DNA of 64,000 nt from Oscillospiraceae bacterium (GTDB taxonomy: Bacteria > Bacillota > Clostridia > Oscillospirales > Oscillospiraceae): NCBI GenBank assembly GCA_022846095.1, contig AP025583.1, positions 4,179,279-4,243,278 of the forward strand. Direction: 5' to 3'. Positions 46,079 through 53,888 of this stretch are shown here, piece after piece. The notes beneath the pieces were generated by a model that saw only the letters and a list, made by a program, of their open reading frames with translations, searched no databases and was not told where the DNA came from. A program made the translations under genes and the position numbers. How positions within the stretch are numbered: the first letter of the stretch is position 1; every line of letters begins with the position of its first letter.

Positions 46079-47025
46079 TAGTGGTACTTATAGCTTCCCC
46101 CGCCGATGAACTCCCGGATCAGGGAATCCTTGGGCACCAGCGCGGGGTCGATGGGCTCGAAATAATCAAACGCCTTCACCAGGTCGTGGAGCTCGGCGAA
46201 GCGGGGGTTGGCCGGGGAGACCTTCTCCAGCGCCTGGGCCAGGGGCGCGGCGTAGGTTTTGAACACGGGCACCTCGTAGCGCAGGGAGGAGTCGATGATG
46301 ATTTTGGCCCGGCTCTTGAAGGGAGAGATGTGGGTCTTTTCCCCCCGGCGCACGTTGAACCACATGGACAGGGTGTCCACCAGGTCGGTGCCCCGGAAGT
46401 TGAAGTCCCGCACGGCCCGCCTCGTAATGCGCATCCAGGTGCCCTTGAAGCGCAGCGCCTCCCCCTCCAGAATATCGGAGCGGGCGGAGATGTACAGGGT
46501 GGTGGCCTCCGGGTGGCGGCCCGCGATGTCGTCGTTGAGGGCGTGGATGCCCTCGAAGATGGCGATCTCGTTGCGCGCCAGGCGCAGGGGGACGCCCCGG
46601 CTGTCGTTGCGCATCTGGCGGGCGAACTCGAACTTTGGGATAATCGCCTCCTCCCCCCGGGAGAGCTTGGTGAAGGTCTCGTCCAGCAGGTCCATGTCCA
46701 GCAGGAGGGGGGACTCGTAGTCGATCTCCCCCTCGGGGGTGCGGGGCGCGGTGGCGCGGTTGAGGGTCTTGAAGTAGTTGTCCATGGACACCGTGTGGCA
46801 GTTGACCCCCCGGCGCTCCAGCACCTGCTCCAGCTTGAGGGCCGTGGTGGTCTTGCCCGAGCCGGAGGGGCCGGAGAGCAGCACGATGGGGCTCTCCCCG
46901 ATCCGCTCCAGGATGCGGTCGGCGGCCGTCTCCAGCCGGGACTGGTACACCCCGTCGCACTCGGCGATGAATTCCGCCGGATCCGCCGCGATCTTGCGGT
47001 TAATCTCGTTCAGACTGTAGGACAT
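46078..47025 (-). CDS. Uridine-kinase-like P-loop protein
   Basis: 315 residues from ATG 47025 (GAAGGAGG in front), which lies inside the end of hemZ. Walker A LLSGPSGSGKTTTALKLEQV, DNYFKTLNRAT, then IFEGIHALNDDIAGRHP and TWMRITRRAVRDFNFRGT match the phosphoribulokinase/uridine-kinase fold of the larger Bacillota branch. Genuine pyrimidine salvage is possible but the substrate is unproven. Length is above that of short Udk enzymes, with extra N- and C-terminal parts. Confidence 0.82.
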   Translation of the reverse strand: MSYSLNEINRKIAADPAEFIAECDGVYQSRLETAADRILERIGESPIVLLSGPSGSGKTTTALKLEQVLERRGVNCHTVSMDNYFKTLNRATAPRTPEGEIDYESPLLLDMDLLDETFTKLSRGEEAIIPKFEFARQMRNDSRGVPLRLARNEIAIFEGIHALNDDIAGRHPEATTLYISARSDILEGEALRFKGTWMRITRRAVRDFNFRGTDLVDTLSMWFNVRRGEKTHISPFKSRAKIIIDSSLRYEVPVFKTYAAPLAQALEKVSPANPRFAELHDLVKAFDYFEPIDPALVPKDSLIREFIGGGSYKYH

Positions 47026-48518
47026 AACGCAGCCTCCTTCATTTGCAGCGCGATCTGCCGTACGGCGGTCTCCTTGTCGCGCAGCACCTTTTCCGTGCAT
47101 GTAATATATTCATATGGGTATTTGGGGTTTGCCATGCGGTCGATGCGCCCGGTGGCGGGGTTCACCAGCTTGGTCACGCCCCCGCCCCCCAGGGAGACGA
47201 TGGAGTGCAGCTCCTCCATCATGCAGATATTGTACAGGCTCTCCCACCCCGGCTGCGTCCAGCCCACGTTCTCGAAGGAGCCGGACATGTACTTCTGCCG
47301 GTAGAGGTAGTAGGGCCGCTGGCCCGCGGCGCGCAGGCGCGCCCACGCGTAGTCCAGCATCTCCGCCACGTCCTGCGCCGTGGGCAGCGCGCCCCCCTCC
47401 TCCATGAGGCGGGAGCCCTTTTTCAGGGCCAGCGTGTGCACCGTCACGTTCTCCGGCCCCAGGGCGAGCACCCGGTCCAGGGAGGCGCGGAAGCCCCCGG
47501 TTGTGTCGGCGGGCAGGCCCGCGATCAGATCCATGTTCACACAGGGGATACCGGAGGCGCGCACCAGATCGTAGGCCCGCAAAATGTCCGCCGCCGTGTG
47601 GGCCCGGCCCATGGCCCGCAGCACCCCGTCCGACATGGACTGGGGGTTCACCGACACCCGGCCGGCGCCGCCCCGGCGGATGGCGGAGAGCTTCTCCGCC
47701 GTGATGGTGTCCGGCCGCCCGGCCTCCACCGTGTACTCGGTGCAGCGGGACAGGTCCATATGCTCCGCCAGCGCCCCCATCAGCCGCTCCAGCTGGGGGG
47801 CGGAGAGGGTGGTGGGGGTGCCGCCGCCGATGTAGATCGTGCGCACGTACAGCCCCCGCTCCCGCAGCAGCGCCCCCGTGCGGGCCACCTCCCCCTCCAG
47901 CGCCTCCAGGAAGGGGGGCAGCAGCTTGAGGGCCTTCCCCACGTCGGCGGAGACAAAGGAGCAGTAGGCGCAGCGGGTGGGGCAGAAGGGGATGCCCACG
48001 TAGAGGGACACCTCGTCCCCCTTCAGCCCCCCCTTGGCCGCCAGGCTGTAGGCCGCGCAGTCCATGGCCAGCCTGCGCCGGTCCGGGGAGACCCGGTAGA
48101 CCTCCCGCAGCAGGCGTTCCGCCTGGGCGGGGGTGACCCCGCCCTCCATGGCGCGGGCGGGGATCTTCACGGGGCGCACCCCGGTCAGGGCGCCCCAGGG
48201 CGGCTCGCGCCCCAGCGCGGCGGTGCCCGCGCGGTAAAAGGCCAGCTTCAAAATCCGCTGGAGGGCGCGGTCCTCGGCCCGCTTATCCGTAAGCTCCGAG
48301 GCCGGGCAGCGGCACACGCCCCGGTAAACCCGCCCGCCCCAGTTCAGCGCCGCCGTGGCGGTGCACCAGCATTTCCCGCGGGAGAGGGCCAGCCGCAGCC
48401 AGTCCTCCCCCGGATTGGGGGGACCCTCCGGGTACTCGGGCCGCCGGCCGGGGAAGAGGGTCAGGAGCATCTGCTCGGCGGCGTATTTGTAGTCGTGGTG
48501 AATCAGATATAGTTTCAT
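47010..48518 (-). CDS. hemZ: HemZ-like radical SAM coproporphyrinogen dehydrogenase family
   Basis: 502 residues, ATG 48518. N-terminal region of about 165 residues as in HemZ, then the radical SAM cluster VGIPFCPTRCAYCSFVSADV, the IYIGGGTPTTLSAPQLERL block, and HemW/HemN-like TVEAGRPDTITAEKL and NMDLIAGLPADT. HemZ proteins were linked to anaerobic haem synthesis but this family is often annotated by homology only. No other haem gene is near. Overlaps the uridine-kinase-like gene by 16 nt. Confidence 0.88.
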   Translation of the reverse strand: MKLYLIHHDYKYAAEQMLLTLFPGRRPEYPEGPPNPGEDWLRLALSRGKCWCTATAALNWGGRVYRGVCRCPASELTDKRAEDRALQRILKLAFYRAGTAALGREPPWGALTGVRPVKIPARAMEGGVTPAQAERLLREVYRVSPDRRRLAMDCAAYSLAAKGGLKGDEVSLYVGIPFCPTRCAYCSFVSADVGKALKLLPPFLEALEGEVARTGALLRERGLYVRTIYIGGGTPTTLSAPQLERLMGALAEHMDLSRCTEYTVEAGRPDTITAEKLSAIRRGGAGRVSVNPQSMSDGVLRAMGRAHTAADILRAYDLVRASGIPCVNMDLIAGLPADTTGGFRASLDRVLALGPENVTVHTLALKKGSRLMEEGGALPTAQDVAEMLDYAWARLRAAGQRPYYLYRQKYMSGSFENVGWTQPGWESLYNICMMEELHSIVSLGGGGVTKLVNPATGRIDRMANPKYPYEYITCTEKVLRDKETAVRQIALQMKEAALCPTV

Positions 48519-48532
48519 GGCTGTTCCCGCAG

Positions 48533-48552
48533 GGGCGGTTCATGAACCGCCC
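48533..48552. repeat. 20-bp palindromic repeat
   Basis: GGGCGGTTCATGAACCGCCC; related to 37320-37339. Confidence 0.7.
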
Positions 48553-48559
48553 GCCCTTT

Positions 48560-49168
48560 TCAGTTTCCCATGGCCTCCCGGAGGTAGAAGTTGTTGGCCC
48601 GCTCGAAGTTGAGGGTGGAGGCGTCCATATGGCCGGGCAGAACCTTGTAGTCGCCGCTCAGTTCGCCCAGACGCTTGAGGGAGGCCATCATCTCCTCGTA
48701 CCCGCCGCCGGGCAGGTCGGTGCGGCCCATGGAGCCCTTGAAGAGGGTGTCCCCGGTGATCAGGGTGTCTTCCACTTTAAAGGTCACCGACCCGGCGGAG
48801 TGGCCGGGGGTGTGGAGCACCTCCACGTCCAGATTGCCCACCTTGATGTGGTCGCCGTCCGCCATGGGGGTCAGCTCCCCCATCTCCTCGATGAAGAAGA
48901 AGGGCTTTTTCATGTCCAGCTCGCCGCCGTGCAGGTACACCGGCACGCCCGGCAGCTCGGGGCGCAGGGCCGGGATGCCCCGGGTGTGGTCGTAGTGGCC
49001 GTGGGTCAGCAGGATGGCCCCCACCGTCCAGCCCTCCGAACGCACCTCCTCCAGAATCCGGGGGTCAGCCACGCCGGGGTCGATGATCGCGCAGAGTTTG
49101 GTCTCCTCGTCCGCCAGCAGGTAGCAGTTGGTGCCGCAGGCGGTCAGATAGATGGATTTGATGATCAT
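48560..49168 (-). CDS. MBL-fold hydrolase, glyoxalase II-like
   Basis: 202 residues. IYLTACGTNCYLLADEETKL, the metal site LTHGHYDHTRGIPAL, TPGHSAGSVTFKVEDTLITG and GDTLFKGSMGRTDLPGG place it in the GloB/YcbL group of hydroxyacylglutathione-hydrolase-like enzymes. In Bacillota without glutathione it probably acts on other thioesters. Overlaps the neighbouring membrane protein gene by four bases. Substrate inferred only. Confidence 0.88.
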   Translation of the reverse strand: MIIKSIYLTACGTNCYLLADEETKLCAIIDPGVADPRILEEVRSEGWTVGAILLTHGHYDHTRGIPALRPELPGVPVYLHGGELDMKKPFFFIEEMGELTPMADGDHIKVGNLDVEVLHTPGHSAGSVTFKVEDTLITGDTLFKGSMGRTDLPGGGYEEMMASLKRLGELSGDYKVLPGHMDASTLNFERANNFYLREAMGN

Positions 49169-49446
49169 TTCGGTTGCTCCTTCTTGTAGTCGTTTTTCTC
49201 AAGCACGACGTCCTTCGCGTCCACAGCCCAGACGCGGATCAGAGGCCATGCCAGCATCCCCAGGCCCAGCAGCAGCACCAGCAGGGCTATCACGTAAAAG
49301 GCCGTCAGGCCCTTTTCTGCAAGAAAGTCAAACATGCCGTACCAGTTGCTCTGCGCGTAGGCCAGGGTGAGCGCCAGTACGCCCAGCCCGCCCAGCAGCC
49401 CCAGGATGGCCGCCACAAGCAGCCTGCGGATTTCATGCCAGTCCAT
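49165..49446 (-). CDS. Small two-helix membrane protein
   Basis: 93 residues, ATG 49446 after AAAGGAG. MDWHEIRRLLVAAILGLLGG then LALTLAYAQ and FYVIALLVLLLGLGMLAWPL form two membrane segments; the basic tail (DVVLEKNDYKKEQPK) overlaps the MBL start. No family recognised. Chromosomal composition and coupling make it real. Confidence 0.6.
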   Translation of the reverse strand: MDWHEIRRLLVAAILGLLGGLGVLALTLAYAQSNWYGMFDFLAEKGLTAFYVIALLVLLLGLGMLAWPLIRVWAVDAKDVVLEKNDYKKEQPK

Positions 49447-49713
49447 ATGTGCTCCTTTCCAAAGGACGCGGCGGGGGCAAGCCCTCGCCCTACATCGTGT
49501 CTGTATCCAGCAGGATCGTCACGGGGCCGTCATTTTGCGAAAAAACCTGCATATCGGCCCCGAATCCCCCCACGGGATGTTATCCCGCGGGGACCCCCAT
49601 CCGATTTCATCTGCGCGGGCGGAGTGAATCCGCCCGGCATCAAGGTTTTGCCCCCGGGCAAAACGCTTGGCACGCGCCACCCGGCGCGGCGGCGAATTTG
49701 GGGCCGCAATCGG
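49447..49713. other. Spacer holding a dtd relic
   Basis: No functional gene seen. Contains the dtd 3' relic (49490-49568) and GC-rich filler with short repeats (GGGATG...CCCGCGGGG). Confidence 0.55.
49490..49568 (-). pseudogene. Duplicated 3' fragment of dtd
   Basis: Reads, in minus orientation, GFGADMQVFSQNDGPVTILL followed by DTDTM and TAG. This matches the last 24 codons of dtd (49714-49790) with only a few base changes, mostly silent. A start and the rest of the gene are missing. It marks a past tandem duplication or recombination next to dtd. Confidence 0.8.
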
Positions 49714-50157
49714 TTACAGCGTGTCGGTATCCAGCAGGATTGTCACGGGGCCGTCATTCTGCGAATACACCTGCATATCGGCCCCGAATTCGCCGTGCTC
49801 CACGCAGAAGCCCCGCGCGGCGCACTCGGCCATAAATTTCTCGTAGAGGGGCACGGCCACGTCCGGCTTTGCGGCCCCGGTGAAGCCCGGGCGGCGGCTC
49901 TTGCAGTCGGCGTACAGCGTGAACTGGGACACCACCAGCAGGGCGCCCCCCACGGCCTCCAAATTCAGGTTCATCTTGCCGTTTTCGTCCTCGAACACCC
50001 GCAGGCCGCAGACCTTGTCCGCCAGCTTCATCGCCTGGGCCTCCGTGTCCGCGGGGGCCACCCCCAGCAGCACCAGGAAGCCCCCGCCGATGGCCCCGTT
50101 GACCTGCCCGTCAATCTCCACCCTCGCGTTTTTCACTCTGGTCACGACAGCGCGCAT
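49714..50157 (-). CDS. dtd: D-aminoacyl-tRNA deacylase
   Basis: 147 residues from ATG 50157. MRAVVTRVKNARVEIDGQVN, LVVSQFTLYADCKSRRPGFT (the SQFTLY site) and the C-terminal NDGPVTILLDTDTL (NGPVT motif) are complete. The dimeric enzyme frees tRNA from D-amino acids and glycine from tRNA-Ala. Lies after the alanine-racemase-like gene, with an AT-rich repeat between. Confidence 0.93.
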   Translation of the reverse strand: MRAVVTRVKNARVEIDGQVNGAIGGGFLVLLGVAPADTEAQAMKLADKVCGLRVFEDENGKMNLNLEAVGGALLVVSQFTLYADCKSRRPGFTGAAKPDVAVPLYEKFMAECAARGFCVEHGEFGADMQVYSQNDGPVTILLDTDTL

Positions 50158-50191
50158 AATTATCCATTCTCCATTATCAATTATCAATTAT
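50158..50191. repeat. AT-rich dispersed repeat, copy B
   Basis: ATTATCCATTCTCCATTATC followed by AATTATCAATTATT; half of the hairpin repeat seen at 45967-46078. Confidence 0.55.
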
Positions 50192-50200
50192 TGGCGGGGC

Positions 50201-51268
50201 CTACCTGTACTCCCTGGCCATGCCCTTGGCGTAGAGCGGGTCGATGTCGAAGTAGACCGGATCCCCGGCGGAGCACTTCATGTCGGTCACGTCCACGATG
50301 GTCTCGATGGCGCCGATGCGCCCGATAATCCTGGCCTTCTGCCCGCCGATGCGCACCGTCAGCCGCCGCCCGTTCCACCAGCGCCGCAGGGTGGCCCAGA
50401 GCCCCGCGTCCCGGCTGCGGCTGACGCCGAAGCCGTTCTGGTACCCCACGGGGAGCACCGCCACCCGGGTGGGGCGCTTCATGGTCACCAGCACCTCGTT
50501 GCCCACGGTGTGGCCCTTGGGCAGCCAGCGGGTCTCCTCGATGGTCACCTCGCCGTAGCCCACCCGCAGCAGGCCGTCCCCCCGGGTGCGGCGGCAGCGG
50601 CCCAGCAGCACCGAGCCCGCCCGCACCGCGTCCAGGCGGGCGAAGTCGTAGTGCATCAGGGCGTAGGACCCGGCGGCGTGGACCACGCCGGTCTCGAACC
50701 CGGCCTCCCGGATGGCCTGGAGGGCCTGCTCGAATCCGGCCAGCTGCCCCTCGGCCTCCTTGCCGTCCGAGCGGCGGGCGTGGATTTGGGTGTACACCCC
50801 CGAGATGGCCACGTTGGGCAGGTTGCGGTAGACCGAGACGATCTTGTCCGGCTCCCCGGTGAGGAAGCCCCCGAAGCCCATGCCCGTGTCCAGCTGGATG
50901 TGGGCCTCGGCCACGGTGGAGCGCTCCTCCGCCACGCCGTTGAGGGCCAGCCCCGTGTCCACCGACCCCACCGTGCACACCACGTTGAGGTCCAGCAGCT
51001 TGCCCAGCTCCTCCCGGTCGGTGGTGGGGCGGAGCATGAGGATCTCCTCGTCCACCAGCCCGGCCTTGCGCAGGGCGGCGGCCTCGCCGGGCTCGGAGAC
51101 CGCGAAGCGGCCGATCCCCTCCTCCCGCAGCAGCTTGGCCAGCTCCACGATGCCCGCGCCGCCGCCGTCCCCGGTGAGCACGGCGTAGATCACGGCGGAG
51201 CCTGCGCGCTCCTTCACCACCGAGATATTGTTCTTGAGGGCCTGTTTTTCAATGACCAGGGTCTTCAT
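50201..51268 (-). CDS. Alanine-racemase-fold protein lacking the PLP lysine
   Basis: 355 residues. The fold is intact: MKTLVIEKQALKNNISVVKE front, AHIQLDTGMGFGGFL, and the C-terminal beta domain (VGYGEVTIEETRWLPKGHTV; VAVLPVGYQNGFG). The PLP site differs. The usual A-V-V-K-x-x-A-Y-G-x-G reads YAVLTGDGGGAG, so Thr replaces the lysine that binds PLP, while the Tyr of VGYG is kept. It cannot form the normal internal aldimine, so racemase activity is unlikely; a regulatory, binding or dead role is possible. It sits beside dtd, which handles D-aminoacyl-tRNA. Confidence 0.8.
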   Translation of the reverse strand: MKTLVIEKQALKNNISVVKERAGSAVIYAVLTGDGGGAGIVELAKLLREEGIGRFAVSEPGEAAALRKAGLVDEEILMLRPTTDREELGKLLDLNVVCTVGSVDTGLALNGVAEERSTVAEAHIQLDTGMGFGGFLTGEPDKIVSVYRNLPNVAISGVYTQIHARRSDGKEAEGQLAGFEQALQAIREAGFETGVVHAAGSYALMHYDFARLDAVRAGSVLLGRCRRTRGDGLLRVGYGEVTIEETRWLPKGHTVGNEVLVTMKRPTRVAVLPVGYQNGFGVSRSRDAGLWATLRRWWNGRRLTVRIGGQKARIIGRIGAIETIVDVTDMKCSAGDPVYFDIDPLYAKGMAREYR

Positions 51269-51428
51269 GGCGTACCGCCTTTCCCCGCATATTCTCTGTA
51301 TGGGCCAATCGAAAACATTATATACGCTTCATACTGCCCAGTCAATGAAAACGGGGCAACGATTGCTTGTGTTCCGGCGGAAAAAGTGGTACAATTTCAT
51401 GTAAATCACCTTTGACGGAGGAACCATT

Positions 51429-52850
51429 TTGAAGCGAGAGACAACGCGCATCACGCCGGAGCAGATCGCCGCCCAGCGGGAATTCTGCGCGCAGATCAGA
51501 CAGATGAACGCCGGGCGGGCCAGCGCCCCCCTGGCCTTTGTGGACACCTACGGCTGCCAGCAGAACGAGGCCGACTCCGAGCGCCTGCGGGGCTACCTGG
51601 CCGAGATGGGCTGCGGCTTCACCGAAGACGAGCACGCGGCGGACATAATCGTCATCAACACCTGCGCCATCCGGGACCACGCCGAGCAGCGGGTGCTGGG
51701 CAACGTGGGGGCCCTGACCCACACCAAGCGGGAAAACCCCAACCAGATCATCTGCCTGTGCGGCTGCATGGCCCAGGAGCCCCACATGGCCCAAAAGATC
51801 AAGGAGAGCTACCGGCAGGTGGATCTGGTATTCGGGCCCCACGCCCTGTGGCGCTTCCCGGAGCTGCTGTGCCGCCTTATGAAGCGCCGGGGGCGCGTTT
51901 TCGCCATCGACGACGAGCCCGGCTCCATCGCCGAGGGCATCCCCGTGGTGCGGCAAAACGGCATCAAGGCGTGGGTGTCCATCATGTACGGGTGCAACAA
52001 CTTCTGCTCCTACTGCGTGGTGCCCTACGTCCGGGGCCGGGAGCGCAGCCGGGAGCCGGAGGTCATTTTGCAGGAGATCCGCGAACTGGCCGAGGCCGGG
52101 TACCGGGACATCTCCCTGCTGGGCCAGAACGTGAACTCCTACGGCAAGGACCTGGACTGCGGCGTGGATTTTGCCGATCTGCTGCGCGCGGCCAACGAGA
52201 TCCCCGGGGACTTCCTGCTGCGCTTCATGACCAGCCACCCCAAGGACGCCTCCCAAAAGCTCTTTGAGACCATGGCGGAGTGCGAAAAGGTGGCCCCCCA
52301 CCTGCACCTGCCCTTCCAGGCGGGCAGCAGCAGGGTGCTGAGCGCCATGAACCGGGGCTACACCCGGGAGGGGTACCTGGAGAAGGTGCGCGCCCTGCGG
52401 GCGCTGATCCCCGGCATCGTGCTCACCTCCGACGTGATCGTGGGCTTCCCCGGCGAGACCACGCAGGAGTTTGAGGAGACCCTCTCCCTCATCGAGGAGG
52501 TGGGCTTCGACGCGCTGTTCACCTTCATCTTCTCCCCCCGGGAGGGCACTCCCGCGGCCAAAATGCCCGACCCCATGGGCAAGGAGCAGAAGGCCGCCAA
52601 CTTCCAGCGCCTGGTGGACGCGCAGAACGAGATCTCCCACCGCAAGCACCAGTCCTACGTGGGCAAAACCGTGCGCTGCCTGGTGGACGGGGAGGGGGAG
52701 GACCCCCGCAACAACCTCACCGCCCGCACCGCGGGGGGCCGGCTGGTCCACTTCACCGGGGACAAGGCCCTGATCGGGACCTTTACCGACCTGAAGATCG
52801 TCTCCGCCTCCACCTGGGCCCTATTCGGGGAGCCCGCACAGGGCGGCTAG
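51429..52850 (+). CDS. miaB: tRNA-2-methylthio-N6-isopentenyladenosine synthase
   Basis: 473 residues from TTG 51429 (GGAGG upstream). UPF0004 domain with its cysteine ligands (FVDTYGCQQNEADSERLRG; VINTCAIRDHAE; ICLCGCMAQE), radical SAM cluster IMYGCNNFCSYCVVPYVRGR, and a TRAM domain at the C-terminus (YVGKTVRCLVDGEGED). Adds 2-methylthio to i6A37. It needs MiaA-made i6A; miaA is not in the window. Convergent overlap of 30 bp with the next gene. Confidence 0.95.
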   Translation: MKRETTRITPEQIAAQREFCAQIRQMNAGRASAPLAFVDTYGCQQNEADSERLRGYLAEMGCGFTEDEHAADIIVINTCAIRDHAEQRVLGNVGALTHTKRENPNQIICLCGCMAQEPHMAQKIKESYRQVDLVFGPHALWRFPELLCRLMKRRGRVFAIDDEPGSIAEGIPVVRQNGIKAWVSIMYGCNNFCSYCVVPYVRGRERSREPEVILQEIRELAEAGYRDISLLGQNVNSYGKDLDCGVDFADLLRAANEIPGDFLLRFMTSHPKDASQKLFETMAECEKVAPHLHLPFQAGSSRVLSAMNRGYTREGYLEKVRALRALIPGIVLTSDVIVGFPGETTQEFEETLSLIEEVGFDALFTFIFSPREGTPAAKMPDPMGKEQKAANFQRLVDAQNEISHRKHQSYVGKTVRCLVDGEGEDPRNNLTARTAGGRLVHFTGDKALIGTFTDLKIVSASTWALFGEPAQGG

Positions 52851-53090
52851 CTCCAGGCCGATGGACAGCCCCGCCAGAAAGACCGCCTCCTCCGTCAGCG
52901 TGTCGCACAGGGCCCACTCGTCCAGCATGGCGGCCAGGTGCTCCCGCTGCCCGGGGGAGAGGTGCTCCTCCAGCCAGCCCTGGTGGATTTCCCCGTTTTT
53001 GCCCGCCAGCCTGCATTCAGGCTGGTGTGTCAGGCGCGGCACCCGGTTCTCCTGGGCGTAGTTGAAGAGGGCTTCGTAAAGGCTGTTCAT
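52821..53090 (-). CDS. Small acidic protein next to an XRE regulator
   Basis: 89 residues, ATG 53090. MNSLYEALFNYAQENRVPRL, then HLSPGQREHLAAMLDEWALC and AVFLAGLSIGLELAALCGLP; helical, acidic. I recall similar short uncharacterised proteins in Bacillota genomes with a divergent XRE gene. A near-consensus promoter drives it, and the shared intergenic repeats suggest control by the XRE protein. Function unknown. Confidence 0.65.
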   Translation of the reverse strand: MNSLYEALFNYAQENRVPRLTHQPECRLAGKNGEIHQGWLEEHLSPGQREHLAAMLDEWALCDTLTEEAVFLAGLSIGLELAALCGLPE

Positions 53091-53106
53091 TTTCTCACTC
53101 CTCCAA

Positions 53107-53143
53107 TTGGAATAATTTAATTATAATTCATCCGTTTGGAATA
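53107..53143. promoter_or_regulatory. TTGGAATA direct repeats, possible XRE operator
   Basis: TTGGAATA at 53107-53114 and 53136-53143 bracket the -10 region of the minus-strand promoter in the divergent spacer. Confidence 0.45.
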
Positions 53144-53148
53144 GTCAA
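53120..53148 (-). promoter_or_regulatory. Near-consensus sigma70 promoter
   Basis: Minus orientation TTGACT, 17-bp spacer, TATAAT; drives 52821-53090. Confidence 0.75.
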
Positions 53149-53158
53149 GAGGTGTACT

Positions 53159-53368
53159 GTGAAGATTATCGGAGAGCGTTTACTTGCTCTGAGAAAACAG
53201 AATGACCTAAAACAAACCCAGGCCGCCGAGGCGCTGGAACTCTCCATCAGCGCCTATTGCCGCTACGAATACGGCCAGCGCGAGCCCACCGCGCCGGTGC
53301 TGATCCGCATGGCGGATTTTTACCATGTCTCCATTGACTACTTAGTGGGCCGGACGGACGAGCCGTAA
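53159..53368 (+). CDS. XRE-family regulator
   Basis: 69 residues from GTG 53159. Helix-turn-helix MKIIGERLLALRKQNDLKQT, QAAEALELSISAYCRYEYGQ, REPTAPVLIRMADFYHVSID. Only the Cro/C1-type DNA-binding domain is present. It probably represses the divergent gene and itself through the TTGGAATA repeats. Its end runs into REP-like repeats. Confidence 0.85.
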   Translation: MKIIGERLLALRKQNDLKQTQAAEALELSISAYCRYEYGQREPTAPVLIRMADFYHVSIDYLVGRTDEP

Positions 53369-53377
53369 TGGCGCTGC

Positions 53378-53483
53378 CCGTGCGCAAGCCCCCTCGCAAT
53401 GACGGGGGGTGGGAGAGGGGTGGGAGCGGTGCGCCGCCCACCCGTCATTGCGAGCCGGTGCGCACACCGGCGCGGCAATCCGT
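53378..53483. repeat. REP-like repeats, copies 2 and 3
   Basis: A half copy (CCCTCGCAATGACGGGG, near 53390-53406) and a full inverted copy GTCATTGCGAGCCGGTG...CGCGGCAATCCGT (53443-53483). Confidence 0.7.
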
Positions 53484-53508
53484 TCCCTCCGCCGGACAGG
53501 AGGCTCCG

Positions 53509-53799
53509 ATGGACTACTATGTCTATATCCTCGCCAATTTGGGCAACGTGGCCATCTATGTCGGCGTGACCCGCGATTTAATCCGCAGGGTATGGCAGCA
53601 CAAGGAGCATTTGGATCCGGCCTCCTACACCGCCCGCTACCATGTGGACAGGCTGGTCTATTACGAGCGCACCACCTCCATCACCGCCGCTATAGAGCGG
53701 GAAAAGCAGCTGAAAAGCTGGTCCCGCAAGCGCAAAAACGCCCTGGTCTCGTCCACGAACCCCAACTGGGAGGATCTGTATCCCGGATTGCTGGGGTAG
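53509..53799 (+). CDS. GIY-YIG endonuclease-like protein
   Basis: 96 residues from ATG 53509 after AGGAGG. MDYYVYILANLGNVAIYVGV holds the YVYI...YVG form of the GIY-YIG motif, TRDLIRRVWQHKEH gives the catalytic Arg region, and REKQLKSWSRKRK with NPNWEDLYPG is the usual UPF0213/YhbQ tail. Length is standard. It lies between inverted copies of one palindromic repeat, which suggests a mobile or repeat-acting unit. Confidence 0.85.
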   Translation: MDYYVYILANLGNVAIYVGVTRDLIRRVWQHKEHLDPASYTARYHVDRLVYYERTTSITAAIEREKQLKSWSRKRKNALVSSTNPNWEDLYPGLLG

Positions 53800-53803
53800 G
53801 GGT

Positions 53804-53840
53804 ACGGATTGCCGCGGGCGCAAGCGCCCTCGCAATGACA
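53804..53840. repeat. REP-like repeat, copy 4
   Basis: ACGGATTGCCGCGGGCGCAA followed by GCGCCCTCGCAATGACA; it is inverted relative to 53443-53483 and lies on the other side of the GIY-YIG gene. Confidence 0.7.
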
Positions 53841-53888
53841 CATAAATACCGTCAATTTACTTGATAGAGAGAAAAGGAGATCACCCCT

